DNA of 24,788 nt from an uncultured Clostridium sp. (GCA_958442925.1 CAUCIO010000015.1:1-24788), one strand, 5' to 3'. Positions 1 to 7,983 are shown, counted from the stretch's first letter. The notes: generated by a model from the letters alone, not told the origin. Program-made: numbers and translations.

Positions 1-68
1 GCAGCTTATTCAAGTGCGCCCATTTATGGTTTTCCTCTACTTTCTTTCACACTAAATCCTCCTGCAGC

Positions 69-1172
69 TTAAAAATTAAAGAGTGTATAATTATATTTTT
101 TTAACCGGTCCCAGGCGGCATTTCTGGAGTCCTCGTCGTAAAAATTAATAGACAGGGCGCCTTCGCCGTTTTCACGGTTGTGATTGATTCCAATGTTTTT
201 AATGCTGATGCCTTTTCCTGCTAAAATGGCAGAGATAATGGAGATGGCTCCTGGTTCGTCGCATACGTCCACAGAAAAGGAGTAGTCGGGAGCAATGGGG
301 CCGGAAACCCGCGTTTCAAAGGAGTTCCGGTAGTTTCTGGAAGTTTCAAACAGTTCTCTGACAGATGCGCTGTCCCTGCTGTCCAGAACGCCTAAAATAT
401 GGTTTAAGGATTCGATATAGTCTCTTAAAAGGGAGGCAATATTACCTTCATTTGTCATGCAGATCTGCTCCCACATAACAGGAGAGGCAGAGGCGATTCT
501 TGTGATATCTTTAAAGCCTCCGGCAGCCAGCTGTTTCATCAGGCCTTGTGTTCCGTCCTTGTCCCGGACCAGGTTTACCAGGCTGGAAGCGATAATATGG
601 GGCAGATGGCTGACAGCGGCCACAATCCGGTCGTGCTCCCTGTAGTCTAAAACAAGCGGGATAGCGCCGATGAGGGAGGCCACCTGTGTCATCATGGCCA
701 CAGAAGATTCTGGCGTTTTATCTGTGGGGGTCAGAATATAGTAGGCGTTTTCCAGAAGGTGATCTGTGGAATTTTCATAGCCTGTCTTTTCTGAACCAGC
801 CATAGGATGTCCGCCGATAAAAGACTCCTCCATGGCGAGGGACTGAACGGCCTCGTGAATCTGCGTCTTGGTGCTTCCCACATCTGTGATGACGGCGCCT
901 GGCTTCAGATAGGGCTGAATCTGCTCTAAATAAGAAGCGTTATATTCAACCGGTGTGCAGAGAAAAATAATGTCGCATTGTCTGAGCGGTTCTCCCACGC
1001 CGTCTAAAATTATATCTACAGCTCCATCTTCCTGGGCCTTCAGAAGGCGGTCACGGGAGCGCATATAGGCCATCACAGTGGTAGCCGGATCGCGTTTTTT
1101 CAGGGCTCGGGCAATTGAACCGCCGATCAGTCCCAGCCCGATAAATCCTGCGGTGAGATGTTGTGTCTGCAT
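69..1172 (-). CDS. tyrA: Prephenate dehydrogenase with C-terminal ACT domain (TyrA)
   Basis: Cytoplasmic enzyme of tyrosine biosynthesis that oxidatively decarboxylates prephenate to 4-hydroxyphenylpyruvate with NAD(P). The 367-residue product begins with a Rossmann fold carrying GLGLIGGS (residues 12-19). It has the family HPMAGSEKTG segment near residue 121 and the helical dimerisation region, and ends in an ACT domain (about residues 300-367, with DEPGAI) that normally senses tyrosine. The length is normal for the ACT-containing Firmicute form. The ATG is preceded by GGGAGGA at good spacing. Just after the stop, on the same strand, lies another strong AGGAGG, but the candidate starts behind it (a GTG, then an ATG) run only 8 and 5 codons before a stop, so the next gene of the likely aromatic operon is not visible here. 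Function confidence is high; the regulatory role of the ACT domain is inferred from the family. Confidence 0.95.
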   Translation of the reverse strand: MQTQHLTAGFIGLGLIGGSIARALKKRDPATTVMAYMRSRDRLLKAQEDGAVDIILDGVGEPLRQCDIIFLCTPVEYNASYLEQIQPYLKPGAVITDVGSTKTQIHEAVQSLAMEESFIGGHPMAGSEKTGYENSTDHLLENAYYILTPTDKTPESSVAMMTQVASLIGAIPLVLDYREHDRIVAAVSHLPHIIASSLVNLVRDKDGTQGLMKQLAAGGFKDITRIASASPVMWEQICMTNEGNIASLLRDYIESLNHILGVLDSRDSASVRELFETSRNYRNSFETRVSGPIAPDYSFSVDVCDEPGAISIISAILAGKGISIKNIGINHNRENGEGALSINFYDEDSRNAAWDRLKKYNYTLFNF

Positions 1173-1236
1173 AGTGTGTCCTCCCTGATTTTACAGTATA
1201 GCGCAGCAAATATGCTGCTGTTTTCAGACAATACCA

Positions 1237-1264
1237 AGTTTATCATATCAGACGGTCTTGTCAA
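1237..1264 (-). promoter_or_regulatory. Candidate promoter of tyrA
   Basis: On the minus strand TTGACA (1259-1264) and TAAACT (1237-1242) are separated by 16 bp, about 65 bp upstream of the tyrA start. The leader between them and the gene contains a small hairpin (GCAGCA/TGCTGC with an AATA loop, 1203-1218). I see no T-box or other known aptamer in this leader. Confidence 0.5.
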
Positions 1265-1505
1265 CTGTTTCTAACACCCTTTTCGCGGCGGATTTCCATG
1301 AAAAACGAAAAGAAGAGTTTCATTATTTCGCTGAAAAACGCAGGGAAGATTTCAGAAGAAGGGAAAACTGTCAATAAAAATGGGGAAAACCGACTGTATT
1401 GGCAAAATGGTGAAAAAATATAAGAGAATAGGAAGGAAAAAACAAGGATAAATAGAAAAAAATAGAAAAAGTCAAAAGAAATATTGTATAAAGTGCATAT
1501 TTAAC
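1265..1505. other. A-rich intergenic region without a recognised gene
   Basis: The gap between the divergent genes tyrA and the EF-G paralogue is about 400 bp. Apart from a promoter for each gene, it is strikingly A-rich on the plus strand from about 1300 to 1500. A 41-codon ORF (1298-1423) lies here but lacks a convincing ribosome binding site. I see no RNA gene or repeat array. Confidence 0.5.
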
Positions 1506-1534
1506 TTGAAATTTTCTTTATTTTCTTGTAAAAT
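1506..1534 (+). promoter_or_regulatory. Sigma-A-type promoter of the EF-G paralogue
   Basis: TTGAAA (1506-1511) and TAAAAT (1529-1534) are separated by exactly 17 bp, about 40 bp upstream of the start codon. The ribosome binding site GGGAGGA (1561-1567) lies 8 bp before the ATG. Confidence 0.7.
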
Positions 1535-1575
1535 ATCATCATGGACTAAAATTTATCTACGGGAGGAATTTTAAT

Positions 1576-3672
1576 ATGAATGTGTACGGGACAAAACAGA
1601 TTCGCAACGTGGTGCTTCTTGGACATGGCGGAGCAGGCAAAACGACAGCAGCAGAAGCTATGGCGCTTGTAACAGGCGTTACTAAGCGGATGGGAAAGGT
1701 TGCAGACGGAAGCACTATCAGCGATTATGATAAAGAAGAGATAAAGCGTCAGTTCTCCATTTCCACAAGTCTGGTGCCCTTAGAGTATAATGGTGAAAAC
1801 GGACCGATTAAAATTAACCTGTTAGATACTCCTGGATATTTTGACTTCGTAGGCGAGGTGGAGGAGGCTATGAGCGTAGCTGACGCCGCGATTATCGTAG
1901 TAAACTGCAAGGCCGGTATAGAGGTTGGAACTGAGAAGGCATGGGAGCTGTGTGAGGAATACCGTCTTCCCAGAATTATTTTCGTGACTAACATGGACGA
2001 CGATCAGGCCAGCTTCCGTGAGCTGATCTTAAAGCTGGAGAAGCGTTTCGGAAGAAAGATTGCTCCGTTCCAGGTACCGATTCGTGAGAATGAGAAGTTT
2101 GTAGGTTTTGTAAACGTAGTAAAGATGGGCGGACGCCGTTTTACAAATCTGAGCGACTACGAGGAGTGCGAGATTCCAGAGTATACGAAGAAAAACCTGG
2201 GTATTGTCAGGGACGCTCTGATTGAGGCTGTGGCAGAGACCAGCGAAGAGTATATGGAGCGCTACTTCTCGGGCGAGGAGTTTACTCAGGAGGAGATTTC
2301 TGCAGCTCTCAGAGAGCATGTGACAGAGGGGAATATTGTTCCTGTATTAATGGGTTCCGGAGTGAACGCCCAGGGATTCTCCCATCTGCTTCAGGCGATT
2401 GACAAATACTTCCCGTCCCCGGATAAATTTGAGTGCGTAGGTGTAGACGTTTCCACAGGAGAACGCTTTACTGCAAAATATAACGACGATGTATCCTTGT
2501 CGGCCAGAGTGTTTAAGACAGTGGTAGATCCGTTCATTGGAAAATATTCTCTGATGAAGATCTGTACTGGAACCTTGAGACCAGATTCTGCGATTTATAA
2601 TGTAAATAAGGATGCAGAGGAGAAGGTACAGAAGATTTATGTGCTGAGAGGAAAGGATGCCATTGAGGTTCCTGAACTTAAGGCAGGCGATATCGGTGCA
2701 GTAGCCAAGCTGGCAGTGACGCAGACCGGAGATACCATGGCAGTCCGCACAGCTCCGATTGTTTACCATAAACCGAAGATTTCCACTCCATACACTTACA
2801 TGACGTATGCGGCAAAGACAAAGGGAGACGAGGACAAGATTTCTACCGCCCTTTCCAAGCTGATGGAGGAGGATCTGACTCTGCGCACAGTCAGCGATGT
2901 GGAGAACCGCCAGTCTTTAATTTATGGAATTGGCGATCAGCAGCTGGAGGTAGTAGTCAGCAAGCTTCTGGCACGCTATAAGGTAGATATGGTACTCAGT
3001 AAGCCGAAATTTGCGTTCCGGGAGACACTGAGAAAGAAAGTGGAAGTTCAGGGCAAATATAAGAAGCAGTCTGGCGGACACGGACAGTACGGCGATGTTA
3101 AGATGGAATTCGAGCCTTCCGGTGATCTGGAGAAGCCATATGTATTTGAAGAGAGAGTCTTTGGCGGGGCTGTTCCGAGAAACTACTTCCCGGCTGTAGA
3201 GAAGGGAATTCAGGAATGTGTTCTCAAGGGGCCGTTAGCCGGATATCCAGTTGTAGGCTTAAAGGCAACTCTGGTAGACGGATCTTACCACCCGGTTGAC
3301 TCCTCTGAGCTGGCATTTAAGATGGCTGCTACCATGGCTTTCAAGAAGGGATTCATGGATGCAAATCCTGTTCTCTTAGAGCCGATTGCCTCTCTGAAAG
3401 TGACTGTTCCGGATAAGTTTACCGGAGATGTTATGGGAGACTTAAACAGAAGAAGAGGCCGTGTTCTGGGCATGAATTCGGATCACCATGGAAAACAGGT
3501 GATTGAAGCAGATATTCCAGTATCTGAACTCTATGGTTACAATACAGATCTCCGCTCTATGACAGGCGGAATCGGCGTATATTCCTACGAATTCAGCCGT
3601 TACGAGCAGGCTCCTGGCGATGTTCAGAAGAGAGAAGTAGAGGCGAGAGCAGCAGAGGCTGAAAAGGATTGA
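1576..3672 (+). CDS. Elongation factor G-like GTPase (EF-G paralogue)
   Basis: A 698-residue protein with the full EF-G architecture: an N-terminal G domain, a beta-barrel domain II, and domains III-V ending in the translocase-type C-terminus (for example GGHGQYGDV in domain IV). It is not the standard fusA product. The P-loop is GHGGAGKT (16-23) rather than AHIDAGKT. The switch II motif is DTPGYFDF (84-91), in which the catalytic His of canonical EF-G is replaced by Tyr. The position of the NKxD guanine-specificity motif reads TNMD (138-141). It stands next to rpoN and not in a ribosomal-protein operon, which also argues for a paralogue. Related EF-G2 proteins bind ribosomes, and one in Bacteroides was reported to support translation without GTP hydrolysis. 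Whether this one acts likewise is inference. Confidence 0.9.
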   Translation: MNVYGTKQIRNVVLLGHGGAGKTTAAEAMALVTGVTKRMGKVADGSTISDYDKEEIKRQFSISTSLVPLEYNGENGPIKINLLDTPGYFDFVGEVEEAMSVADAAIIVVNCKAGIEVGTEKAWELCEEYRLPRIIFVTNMDDDQASFRELILKLEKRFGRKIAPFQVPIRENEKFVGFVNVVKMGGRRFTNLSDYEECEIPEYTKKNLGIVRDALIEAVAETSEEYMERYFSGEEFTQEEISAALREHVTEGNIVPVLMGSGVNAQGFSHLLQAIDKYFPSPDKFECVGVDVSTGERFTAKYNDDVSLSARVFKTVVDPFIGKYSLMKICTGTLRPDSAIYNVNKDAEEKVQKIYVLRGKDAIEVPELKAGDIGAVAKLAVTQTGDTMAVRTAPIVYHKPKISTPYTYMTYAAKTKGDEDKISTALSKLMEEDLTLRTVSDVENRQSLIYGIGDQQLEVVVSKLLARYKVDMVLSKPKFAFRETLRKKVEVQGKYKKQSGGHGQYGDVKMEFEPSGDLEKPYVFEERVFGGAVPRNYFPAVEKGIQECVLKGPLAGYPVVGLKATLVDGSYHPVDSSELAFKMAATMAFKKGFMDANPVLLEPIASLKVTVPDKFTGDVMGDLNRRRGRVLGMNSDHHGKQVIEADIPVSELYGYNTDLRSMTGGIGVYSYEFSRYEQAPGDVQKREVEARAAEAEKD

Positions 3673-3718
3673 TCTTTTCTATAAACTTATGGTAAAATTG
3701 AATAAATGAAATAACCGT

Positions 3719-3754
3719 CAGGGACTGCCTTTCACAGTTGGGAGGCAGTCCCTG
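3719..3754 (+). terminator. Perfect 12-bp hairpin after the EF-G paralogue
   Basis: CAGGGACTGCCT (3719-3730) pairs perfectly with AGGCAGTCCCTG (3743-3754) across a 12-nt loop, 47 bp after the stop codon. There is no T-run behind it, so it may be an imperfect terminator, an RNA-stabilising 3' hairpin or a regulatory element. Confidence 0.5.
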
Positions 3755-3784
3755 CTTGCGGATATTCAAAACACTTCATGGCGT

Positions 3785-3848
3785 CAGTGTACAAGAGCTC
3801 AGATCCTTTTGTACACTGGTGTCGGCCTGAAAAACAGGCAGGCTTTTT
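3785..3848 (+). promoter_or_regulatory. Inverted repeats upstream of rpoN
   Basis: CAGTGTACAA (3785-3794) and its exact complement TTGTACACTG (3809-3818) form a 10-bp dyad with a 14-bp spacer. A short GCCTG/CAGGC hairpin (3825-3839) with TTTTT at 3844-3848 follows. The first could be an operator or a terminator stem, the second a weak terminator. Both lie in the roughly 260-bp gap before rpoN. No clear promoter stands out. Confidence 0.35.
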
Positions 3849-3935
3849 ATCGGAGGAAAGACAGGAAGCCGGGGATAAGAGGAAGACCAGTATACGACTT
3901 AAAGAAGAGACAGGTGCAGAAGAAAGGAAATTAGA

Positions 3936-5303
3936 GTGAGGACAGAACTATTTATTAAGGCAGAGCAGACACAGATACTATCGCAGAAGACGATCCTGTC
4001 AAATGAAATTCTTCAGATGGGGGTACAGGAGCTTTGTGAAAAACTGGGGGAGATTTTTCTGGAAAACCCTGTGGTAGATTTGAATCAGCCGTCGCCGGAA
4101 GAAGAGCGGATGGCCAAATATCAGTGGCTGGAATCACTGAACAGCAGAAACCGGGATACCTATATGCACGAATCCAGAGACGAGGAAGAGGGGAACGATG
4201 ACTGGAAATTCAAGCAGAATGACGAGGAATCCCTGCAGGATTACTTATGGTCCCAGGTAAGCTTGAAGGAGCTGTCTGGGAAAGATGAGGAGATTGTTTC
4301 GTACCTGATGGAGAGTCTGGATGATAAGGGGTATCTGGATGAACCAGCAGAATCAGTAGCAGATCGGTTTGGGGAACCGGTAGAGCGGATTGAGAAGATT
4401 ATCGCAGGACTTCAGACTCTGGAACCGGCGGGAGTGTTTGCCAGAAATCTGGGAGAGTGCCTGCTTCTTCAGCTTCAGAGAAATAAGGCAGATACGCCGG
4501 AGGCAGAGGAAATTGTAAAGGAGCATCTGGAACTGTTGGCTGGAAATAAGATTCCTGCGATTGCCAAGAAGGTGCATCTTTCTGTGGAAGAGACAGCGGA
4601 GATCTGCCAGAAGATACGGAATTTGAATCCAAGACCAGGCAGCCATTTTTCCTCCAGGGAGCAGCTGTCCTATCTGATACCAGATGTGACAGTAGTAAAG
4701 TTTGCAGATCGGTTTGAGATTCTGCTGAATGAGAGCACCTACCCGACTATTGAAATCAATGATTATTACAGAAAGATGTCCATACAGTCTGATTCCGCTC
4801 AGGTTCACGACTATCTGAGGGAAAAGCTCAGACAGGCTGAGTGGATCCGCACCTGCATGGAGCAGAGAGGCCGCACGATTATGAACGTGACCAAGACGAT
4901 TTTAGCCATGCAGAGTGAATTCTTTGAGAAAGGTCCTGCCTATTTGAAGCCGTTAAGGCAGAGCGAGGTGGCGGAGACTATCGGCATCCATGAGTCCACA
5001 GTCAGCCGTGCCGTACGTCAGAAGTATCTCCAGTGTTCCTGGGGCATTTATCCCATGAACTACTTTTTCTCCAGAGGTATTTCAGAGGAAAAGGGAAGAA
5101 GCGGAAAGTCAGTTTCTGTTCAGGGAGTGAAGAACGCTCTGACAGAGATTATAAAAGAAGAAAATAAGAAGAAGCCGTTCAGCGACCGCCTTCTGGCAGA
5201 GAAGCTGGAGGAAAAGGGATTTACCATCTCCAGAAGAACGGTGGCCAAGTACAGAGAAGAGCTTGGAATACCGGATGCCGGGGGCAGAAAGGTGTTTCTG
5301 TAG
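3936..5303 (+). CDS. rpoN: RNA polymerase sigma-54 factor
   Basis: Alternative sigma factor that directs core RNA polymerase to -24/-12 promoters and needs an ATP-driven enhancer-binding activator. The 455-residue product has the N-terminal activator-interaction region rich in Q and L (residues 1-50) and an acidic linker (about 50-110). The core-binding domain follows, then the helix-turn-helix with ETIGIHESTVSRAV (about residues 344-360). The RpoN box is SRRTVAKYRE (432-441), one residue off the usual ARRTVAKYRE. The start is GTG, chosen because AAAGGA lies just upstream and the N-terminus matches the family. I found no convincing -24/-12 promoter in the window, so its targets and activators are elsewhere. 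Confidence 0.95.
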   Translation: MRTELFIKAEQTQILSQKTILSNEILQMGVQELCEKLGEIFLENPVVDLNQPSPEEERMAKYQWLESLNSRNRDTYMHESRDEEEGNDDWKFKQNDEESLQDYLWSQVSLKELSGKDEEIVSYLMESLDDKGYLDEPAESVADRFGEPVERIEKIIAGLQTLEPAGVFARNLGECLLLQLQRNKADTPEAEEIVKEHLELLAGNKIPAIAKKVHLSVEETAEICQKIRNLNPRPGSHFSSREQLSYLIPDVTVVKFADRFEILLNESTYPTIEINDYYRKMSIQSDSAQVHDYLREKLRQAEWIRTCMEQRGRTIMNVTKTILAMQSEFFEKGPAYLKPLRQSEVAETIGIHESTVSRAVRQKYLQCSWGIYPMNYFFSRGISEEKGRSGKSVSVQGVKNALTEIIKEENKKKPFSDRLLAEKLEEKGFTISRRTVAKYREELGIPDAGGRKVFL

Positions 5304-5310
5304 GGGATGC

Positions 5311-5354
5311 AGCCGCTGTGTCATAGATGTCATCTATGGTGCAGCGGCTTTTCT
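5311..5354 (+). terminator. Rho-independent terminator of rpoN
   Basis: AGCCGCTG (5311-5318) pairs with CAGCGGCT (5342-5349). An inner stem TCATAGATG/CATCTATGG extends it, and it runs into TTTTCT. It sits 8 bp after the rpoN stop codon and separates rpoN from the restriction-modification locus. Confidence 0.85.
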
Positions 5355-5370
5355 GCTGGTTCCGGTGATT

Positions 5371-5398
5371 TACCACAATGGGAAGGAGATTTGTGGTA
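5371..5398. repeat. Short inverted repeat at the left edge of the R-M locus
   Basis: TACCACAA (5371-5378) and TTGTGGTA (5391-5398) are exact complements separated by 12 bp, directly followed by bases that could complete an extended -10 (TGGTATACT, 5394-5402). I see no matching -35. It may be an operator or a remnant of the insertion boundary. Confidence 0.3.
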
Positions 5399-5410
5399 TA
5401 CTGTTGGTAG

Positions 5411-5632
5411 AAAGTTGAAGAAGCTAATTTCTTGATGCTGAAAGAACAGTCATTTTTGAACTCTATAATTCGTTGGGATATACTTGTGAATTAGACTATA
5501 ATCAGCCTTTAATTCAAGGTTTACACTTCAGGAAGAGCAAAGGATGTTTCTAAAAAGGGAAAATTAAGAACAGAAATCTTAATTACCAGAGAGAAGTATG
5601 AGTATATATATGGAGGAAAATTTAATGGATAA
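5411..5632 (+). pseudogene. Frameshifted remnant of an unidentified gene before mod
   Basis: Two adjacent reading frames are open and look protein-like: 5428-5553, containing residues such as VIFELYNSLGYTCELDY, and 5513-5632 in the +1 frame, containing GKLRTEILITREKYEYIYGG. A single indel between about 5503 and 5530 would join them into one C-terminal fragment. A third short open stretch (5411-5440), in the same frame as the second, could precede them. Neither frame has an ATG start. The second frame stops at TAA 5630-5632, inside the first codons of mod (ATGGATAA overlap), the arrangement of a translationally coupled upstream gene. I cannot assign a family. Chance open frames in AT-rich DNA remain possible. 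Confidence 0.35.
5473..5502 (+). promoter_or_regulatory. Candidate promoter of the Type III R-M operon
   Basis: TTGGGA (5473-5478) and TATAAT (5497-5502) are separated by 18 bp, about 120 bp upstream of the Mod start. If the flanking sequence is a decayed gene, this promoter may be an accident or a later gain. Confidence 0.4.
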
Positions 5633-7472
5633 ATTGAAGATGCACACGCCCAACAAGGCGGATGAAAATTTTAAAAAACTGGCAGCATTGTTTCCGAATG
5701 CTGTGACAGAGACAATCAATGAAAATTGCGAAGTTGTTCGTGCCATTGATAAGGATGTGTTGATGCAGGAAATTTCCTGCAAGGTAGTTGACGGAAATGA
5801 AGAACGTTATCAGTTTACTTGGCCTGATAAGAAAAAATCAGTTCTTTTAGCAAACGCACCGATTGCAAAAACACTTAGACCTTGTCGGATAGAAAGCGTA
5901 AACTTTGATAATACTGAAAATCTTTACATAGAAGGTGATAATTTAGAGGTTCTTAAGTTGCTTCAAGAAACGTATCTCGGAAAAATAAAGGTAATTTATA
6001 TTGATCCTCCATATAATACTGGAAAAGATTTTTTATATAAAGACAATTATGCTGTAAGTACAGCAGAATATTTAGATAATAGTAATCAACAAGATGAAGA
6101 TGGGAATAAACTATACCAGCACACGGAAAGTGATGGACGCTTTCATTCCAAATGGCTATGCGACATGTATCCTCGCATTCGTTTGTCGAAAGATTTGTTA
6201 GCAGACGATGGTGTAATATTTATTTCCATTGATGAAAAAGAATATCATAATCTAAGAAAAATATGTGATGAAGTGTTTGGTGAAAAAAATCATATAGGAG
6301 ATCTGGTGTGGGAAGCTACAACTCAGCCTATAAATGCTGGCACAGCTAAGTTTGGTTTGCAGAAAAAAACAGAACCCATTCTTCTGTATGCTAAGAACAA
6401 AAGTAATATTGTTGGATTTGAGTTAGAGGAAGTGGAAGGTAAGCTAAATTACCCTCATCAAGGAAAATTTGGACCGTGTCGCTTTGAAATCATAGAGAAG
6501 TCCGATTCAGGTGATTATAGCAGACCTTCAATGAAATTTCCTATTTTAGGACAATATCCGAGAGATGGAAAGAGATGGCAAATAGGTGAAGACACGGCAC
6601 GTTTACTTGAGAAGCATGGAAAGGTTGAAATTGTTGATGGTATTGTGAAGAAAGCGGTTTATCCAGAAGATGAAATAGATAAAAAACAGTATAAACCATT
6701 TTGGTCCCTTCTAACTGCTGAATTAGTTGGAACGGCACAGACGGGAAAAGATGAACTTAATAAACTTATGGGAACTCCTGTAGGCTTTGATACAGTAAAG
6801 CCTACTCAATTAATTAAGAAGTTACTTTCTTATCTTGGCAAAGATTATTGTGTATTGGATTTTTTCTCTGGCTCTGGGACAACAGCCCAAGCAATAATGG
6901 AATTAAATAAAGAGGATGGTGGTACAAGAAAATTCATAATGGTACAGATACCAGAAAAATGTGATGAAAACAGTGATGCTTTCAAGGCAGGCTACAGGAC
7001 TATATGCGAACTTGCGAAAGCAAGAATAAAGAAAGCGATCCTTCAAATTTATGGCGAAAATTCCGGCTTAGGGTTTAGAGTCTTAAAGTGCGACACATCC
7101 AACATGAAAGATATCTACTACAGCCCTGCTGACTTTGATATGAACCTGCTGGATATGATGGCAGATAACATTAAAGAGGACAGAACTCCGGAGGATTTGC
7201 TGTTCCAGGTGATGCTGGATTTGGGCGTTGAGCTTTCCAGCAAAATTGAGGAAACGGTAATTACCGGAAAAAAGGTGTTTGATGTTGCGGATAGTTTTCT
7301 GATTGCCTGCTTTGATAAGGATGTCAATGACGAAACTATCAAGGCGATTGCACAGAAGCAGCCTCACTACTTTGTGATGCGTGACAGTTCGCTGGCAAAT
7401 GACAGCGTAGCTGCGAATTTCGAGCAGATTTTTGCAGCCTACAGTCCGAACACAGTAAGGAAGGTGCTGTAA
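5625..7472 (+). CDS. mod: Type III restriction-modification DNA methyltransferase (Mod)
   Basis: Modifies and recognises the target site of a Type III R-M system, normally by N6-adenine methylation using S-adenosylmethionine, and forms the complex with Res. The catalytic motif DPPY (127-130) lies before the SAM-binding motif FSGSG (414-418), which is the beta-class order expected of Type III Mod. The long segment between them is the target recognition domain. I place the start at 5625 because GGAGG (5612-5616) is 8 bp upstream of that ATG; the in-frame ATG at 5598 has no good site. The product is 615 residues. From about 5890 to 7060 the gene is clearly more AT-rich, with different codon choice, than both of its ends, which suggests exchange of the central part. 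The next gene starts 1 bp after the stop. I see no simple-sequence repeat of the kind used for phase variation. Confidence 0.9.
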   Translation: MDKLKMHTPNKADENFKKLAALFPNAVTETINENCEVVRAIDKDVLMQEISCKVVDGNEERYQFTWPDKKKSVLLANAPIAKTLRPCRIESVNFDNTENLYIEGDNLEVLKLLQETYLGKIKVIYIDPPYNTGKDFLYKDNYAVSTAEYLDNSNQQDEDGNKLYQHTESDGRFHSKWLCDMYPRIRLSKDLLADDGVIFISIDEKEYHNLRKICDEVFGEKNHIGDLVWEATTQPINAGTAKFGLQKKTEPILLYAKNKSNIVGFELEEVEGKLNYPHQGKFGPCRFEIIEKSDSGDYSRPSMKFPILGQYPRDGKRWQIGEDTARLLEKHGKVEIVDGIVKKAVYPEDEIDKKQYKPFWSLLTAELVGTAQTGKDELNKLMGTPVGFDTVKPTQLIKKLLSYLGKDYCVLDFFSGSGTTAQAIMELNKEDGGTRKFIMVQIPEKCDENSDAFKAGYRTICELAKARIKKAILQIYGENSGLGFRVLKCDTSNMKDIYYSPADFDMNLLDMMADNIKEDRTPEDLLFQVMLDLGVELSSKIEETVITGKKVFDVADSFLIACFDKDVNDETIKAIAQKQPHYFVMRDSSLANDSVAANFEQIFAAYSPNTVRKVL

Positions 7473-7473
7473 T

Positions 7474-7983
7474 ATGGCAGAGAAAAAGACAAAAGAATTG
7501 GCGATTCGCAGTTCGGCAGTAGAATATCTGACCTTTGTGGCTTCCGCTGGTGAGAGCGATACCAGCTTTGAAATGCGGTATGAGGACGAAAATATCTGGC
7601 TGACTCAGAAAATGATGGCGGCGCTGTATGACGTAACCAAGCAGACGATTTCTCTGCACATCAAACGAATCTACGCAGACAGCGAGCTGACGCCGGAGGC
7701 AACTGTCAGGAAATACTTGACAGTTCAAACGGAAGGGAATCGTAAGGCCAGCCGCAGCCAAGACCATTACAATCTTCAGATGATTATTGCCGTGGGGTTC
7801 AAGGTAAACAACCAGCGGGCGGTGCAGTTTCGCAAGTGGGCAGGACAAATCGTAAAAGACCACACTATTCAGGGCAGGACAATGGATGTGGAACGGCTGA
7901 AAAAAGGCCATATGTTCACAGATGAGTATTTTGACCGATTTCTTATGCTGGAGCAGGAGGTGAACCACAAGGATGAAGTTTAA
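7474..7983 (+). CDS. RhuM-family protein, C-terminally shortened
   Basis: The 169-residue product matches the N-terminal half of the 'virulence RhuM' family: an acidic strand region, then WLTQKMMAALYDVTKQTISLHI (about 46-67), a helix-turn-helix-like block. VRKYLTVQTEG and YNLQMIIAVGFKV follow, then FRKWA and an ERLKKGHMFTDEYFDRFL tail. Family members are usually around 300 residues or more. This one ends just where the second half should begin, running instead into the start of res, which it overlaps by 11 bp. RhuM proteins are found in pathogenicity and defence islands, but their biochemical role is not established. Lying between mod and res with 1-bp and overlapping junctions, it must be co-transcribed and probably translationally coupled with the R-M system. 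It may be a remnant or a reduced functional form. Confidence 0.8.
   Translation: MAEKKTKELAIRSSAVEYLTFVASAGESDTSFEMRYEDENIWLTQKMMAALYDVTKQTISLHIKRIYADSELTPEATVRKYLTVQTEGNRKASRSQDHYNLQMIIAVGFKVNNQRAVQFRKWAGQIVKDHTIQGRTMDVERLKKGHMFTDEYFDRFLMLEQEVNHKDEV

Noticed and set aside
1298..1423. 41-codon ORF in the A-rich gap between tyrA and the EF-G paralogue
   Set aside because: It has no proper ribosome binding site, a Lys/Asn-biased composition that follows the local A-richness, and it lies in a promoter region.
2965..2985. TGGCACG resembling a sigma-54 -24 element
   Set aside because: It lies inside the EF-G paralogue coding sequence and has no TTGC element at the right distance.
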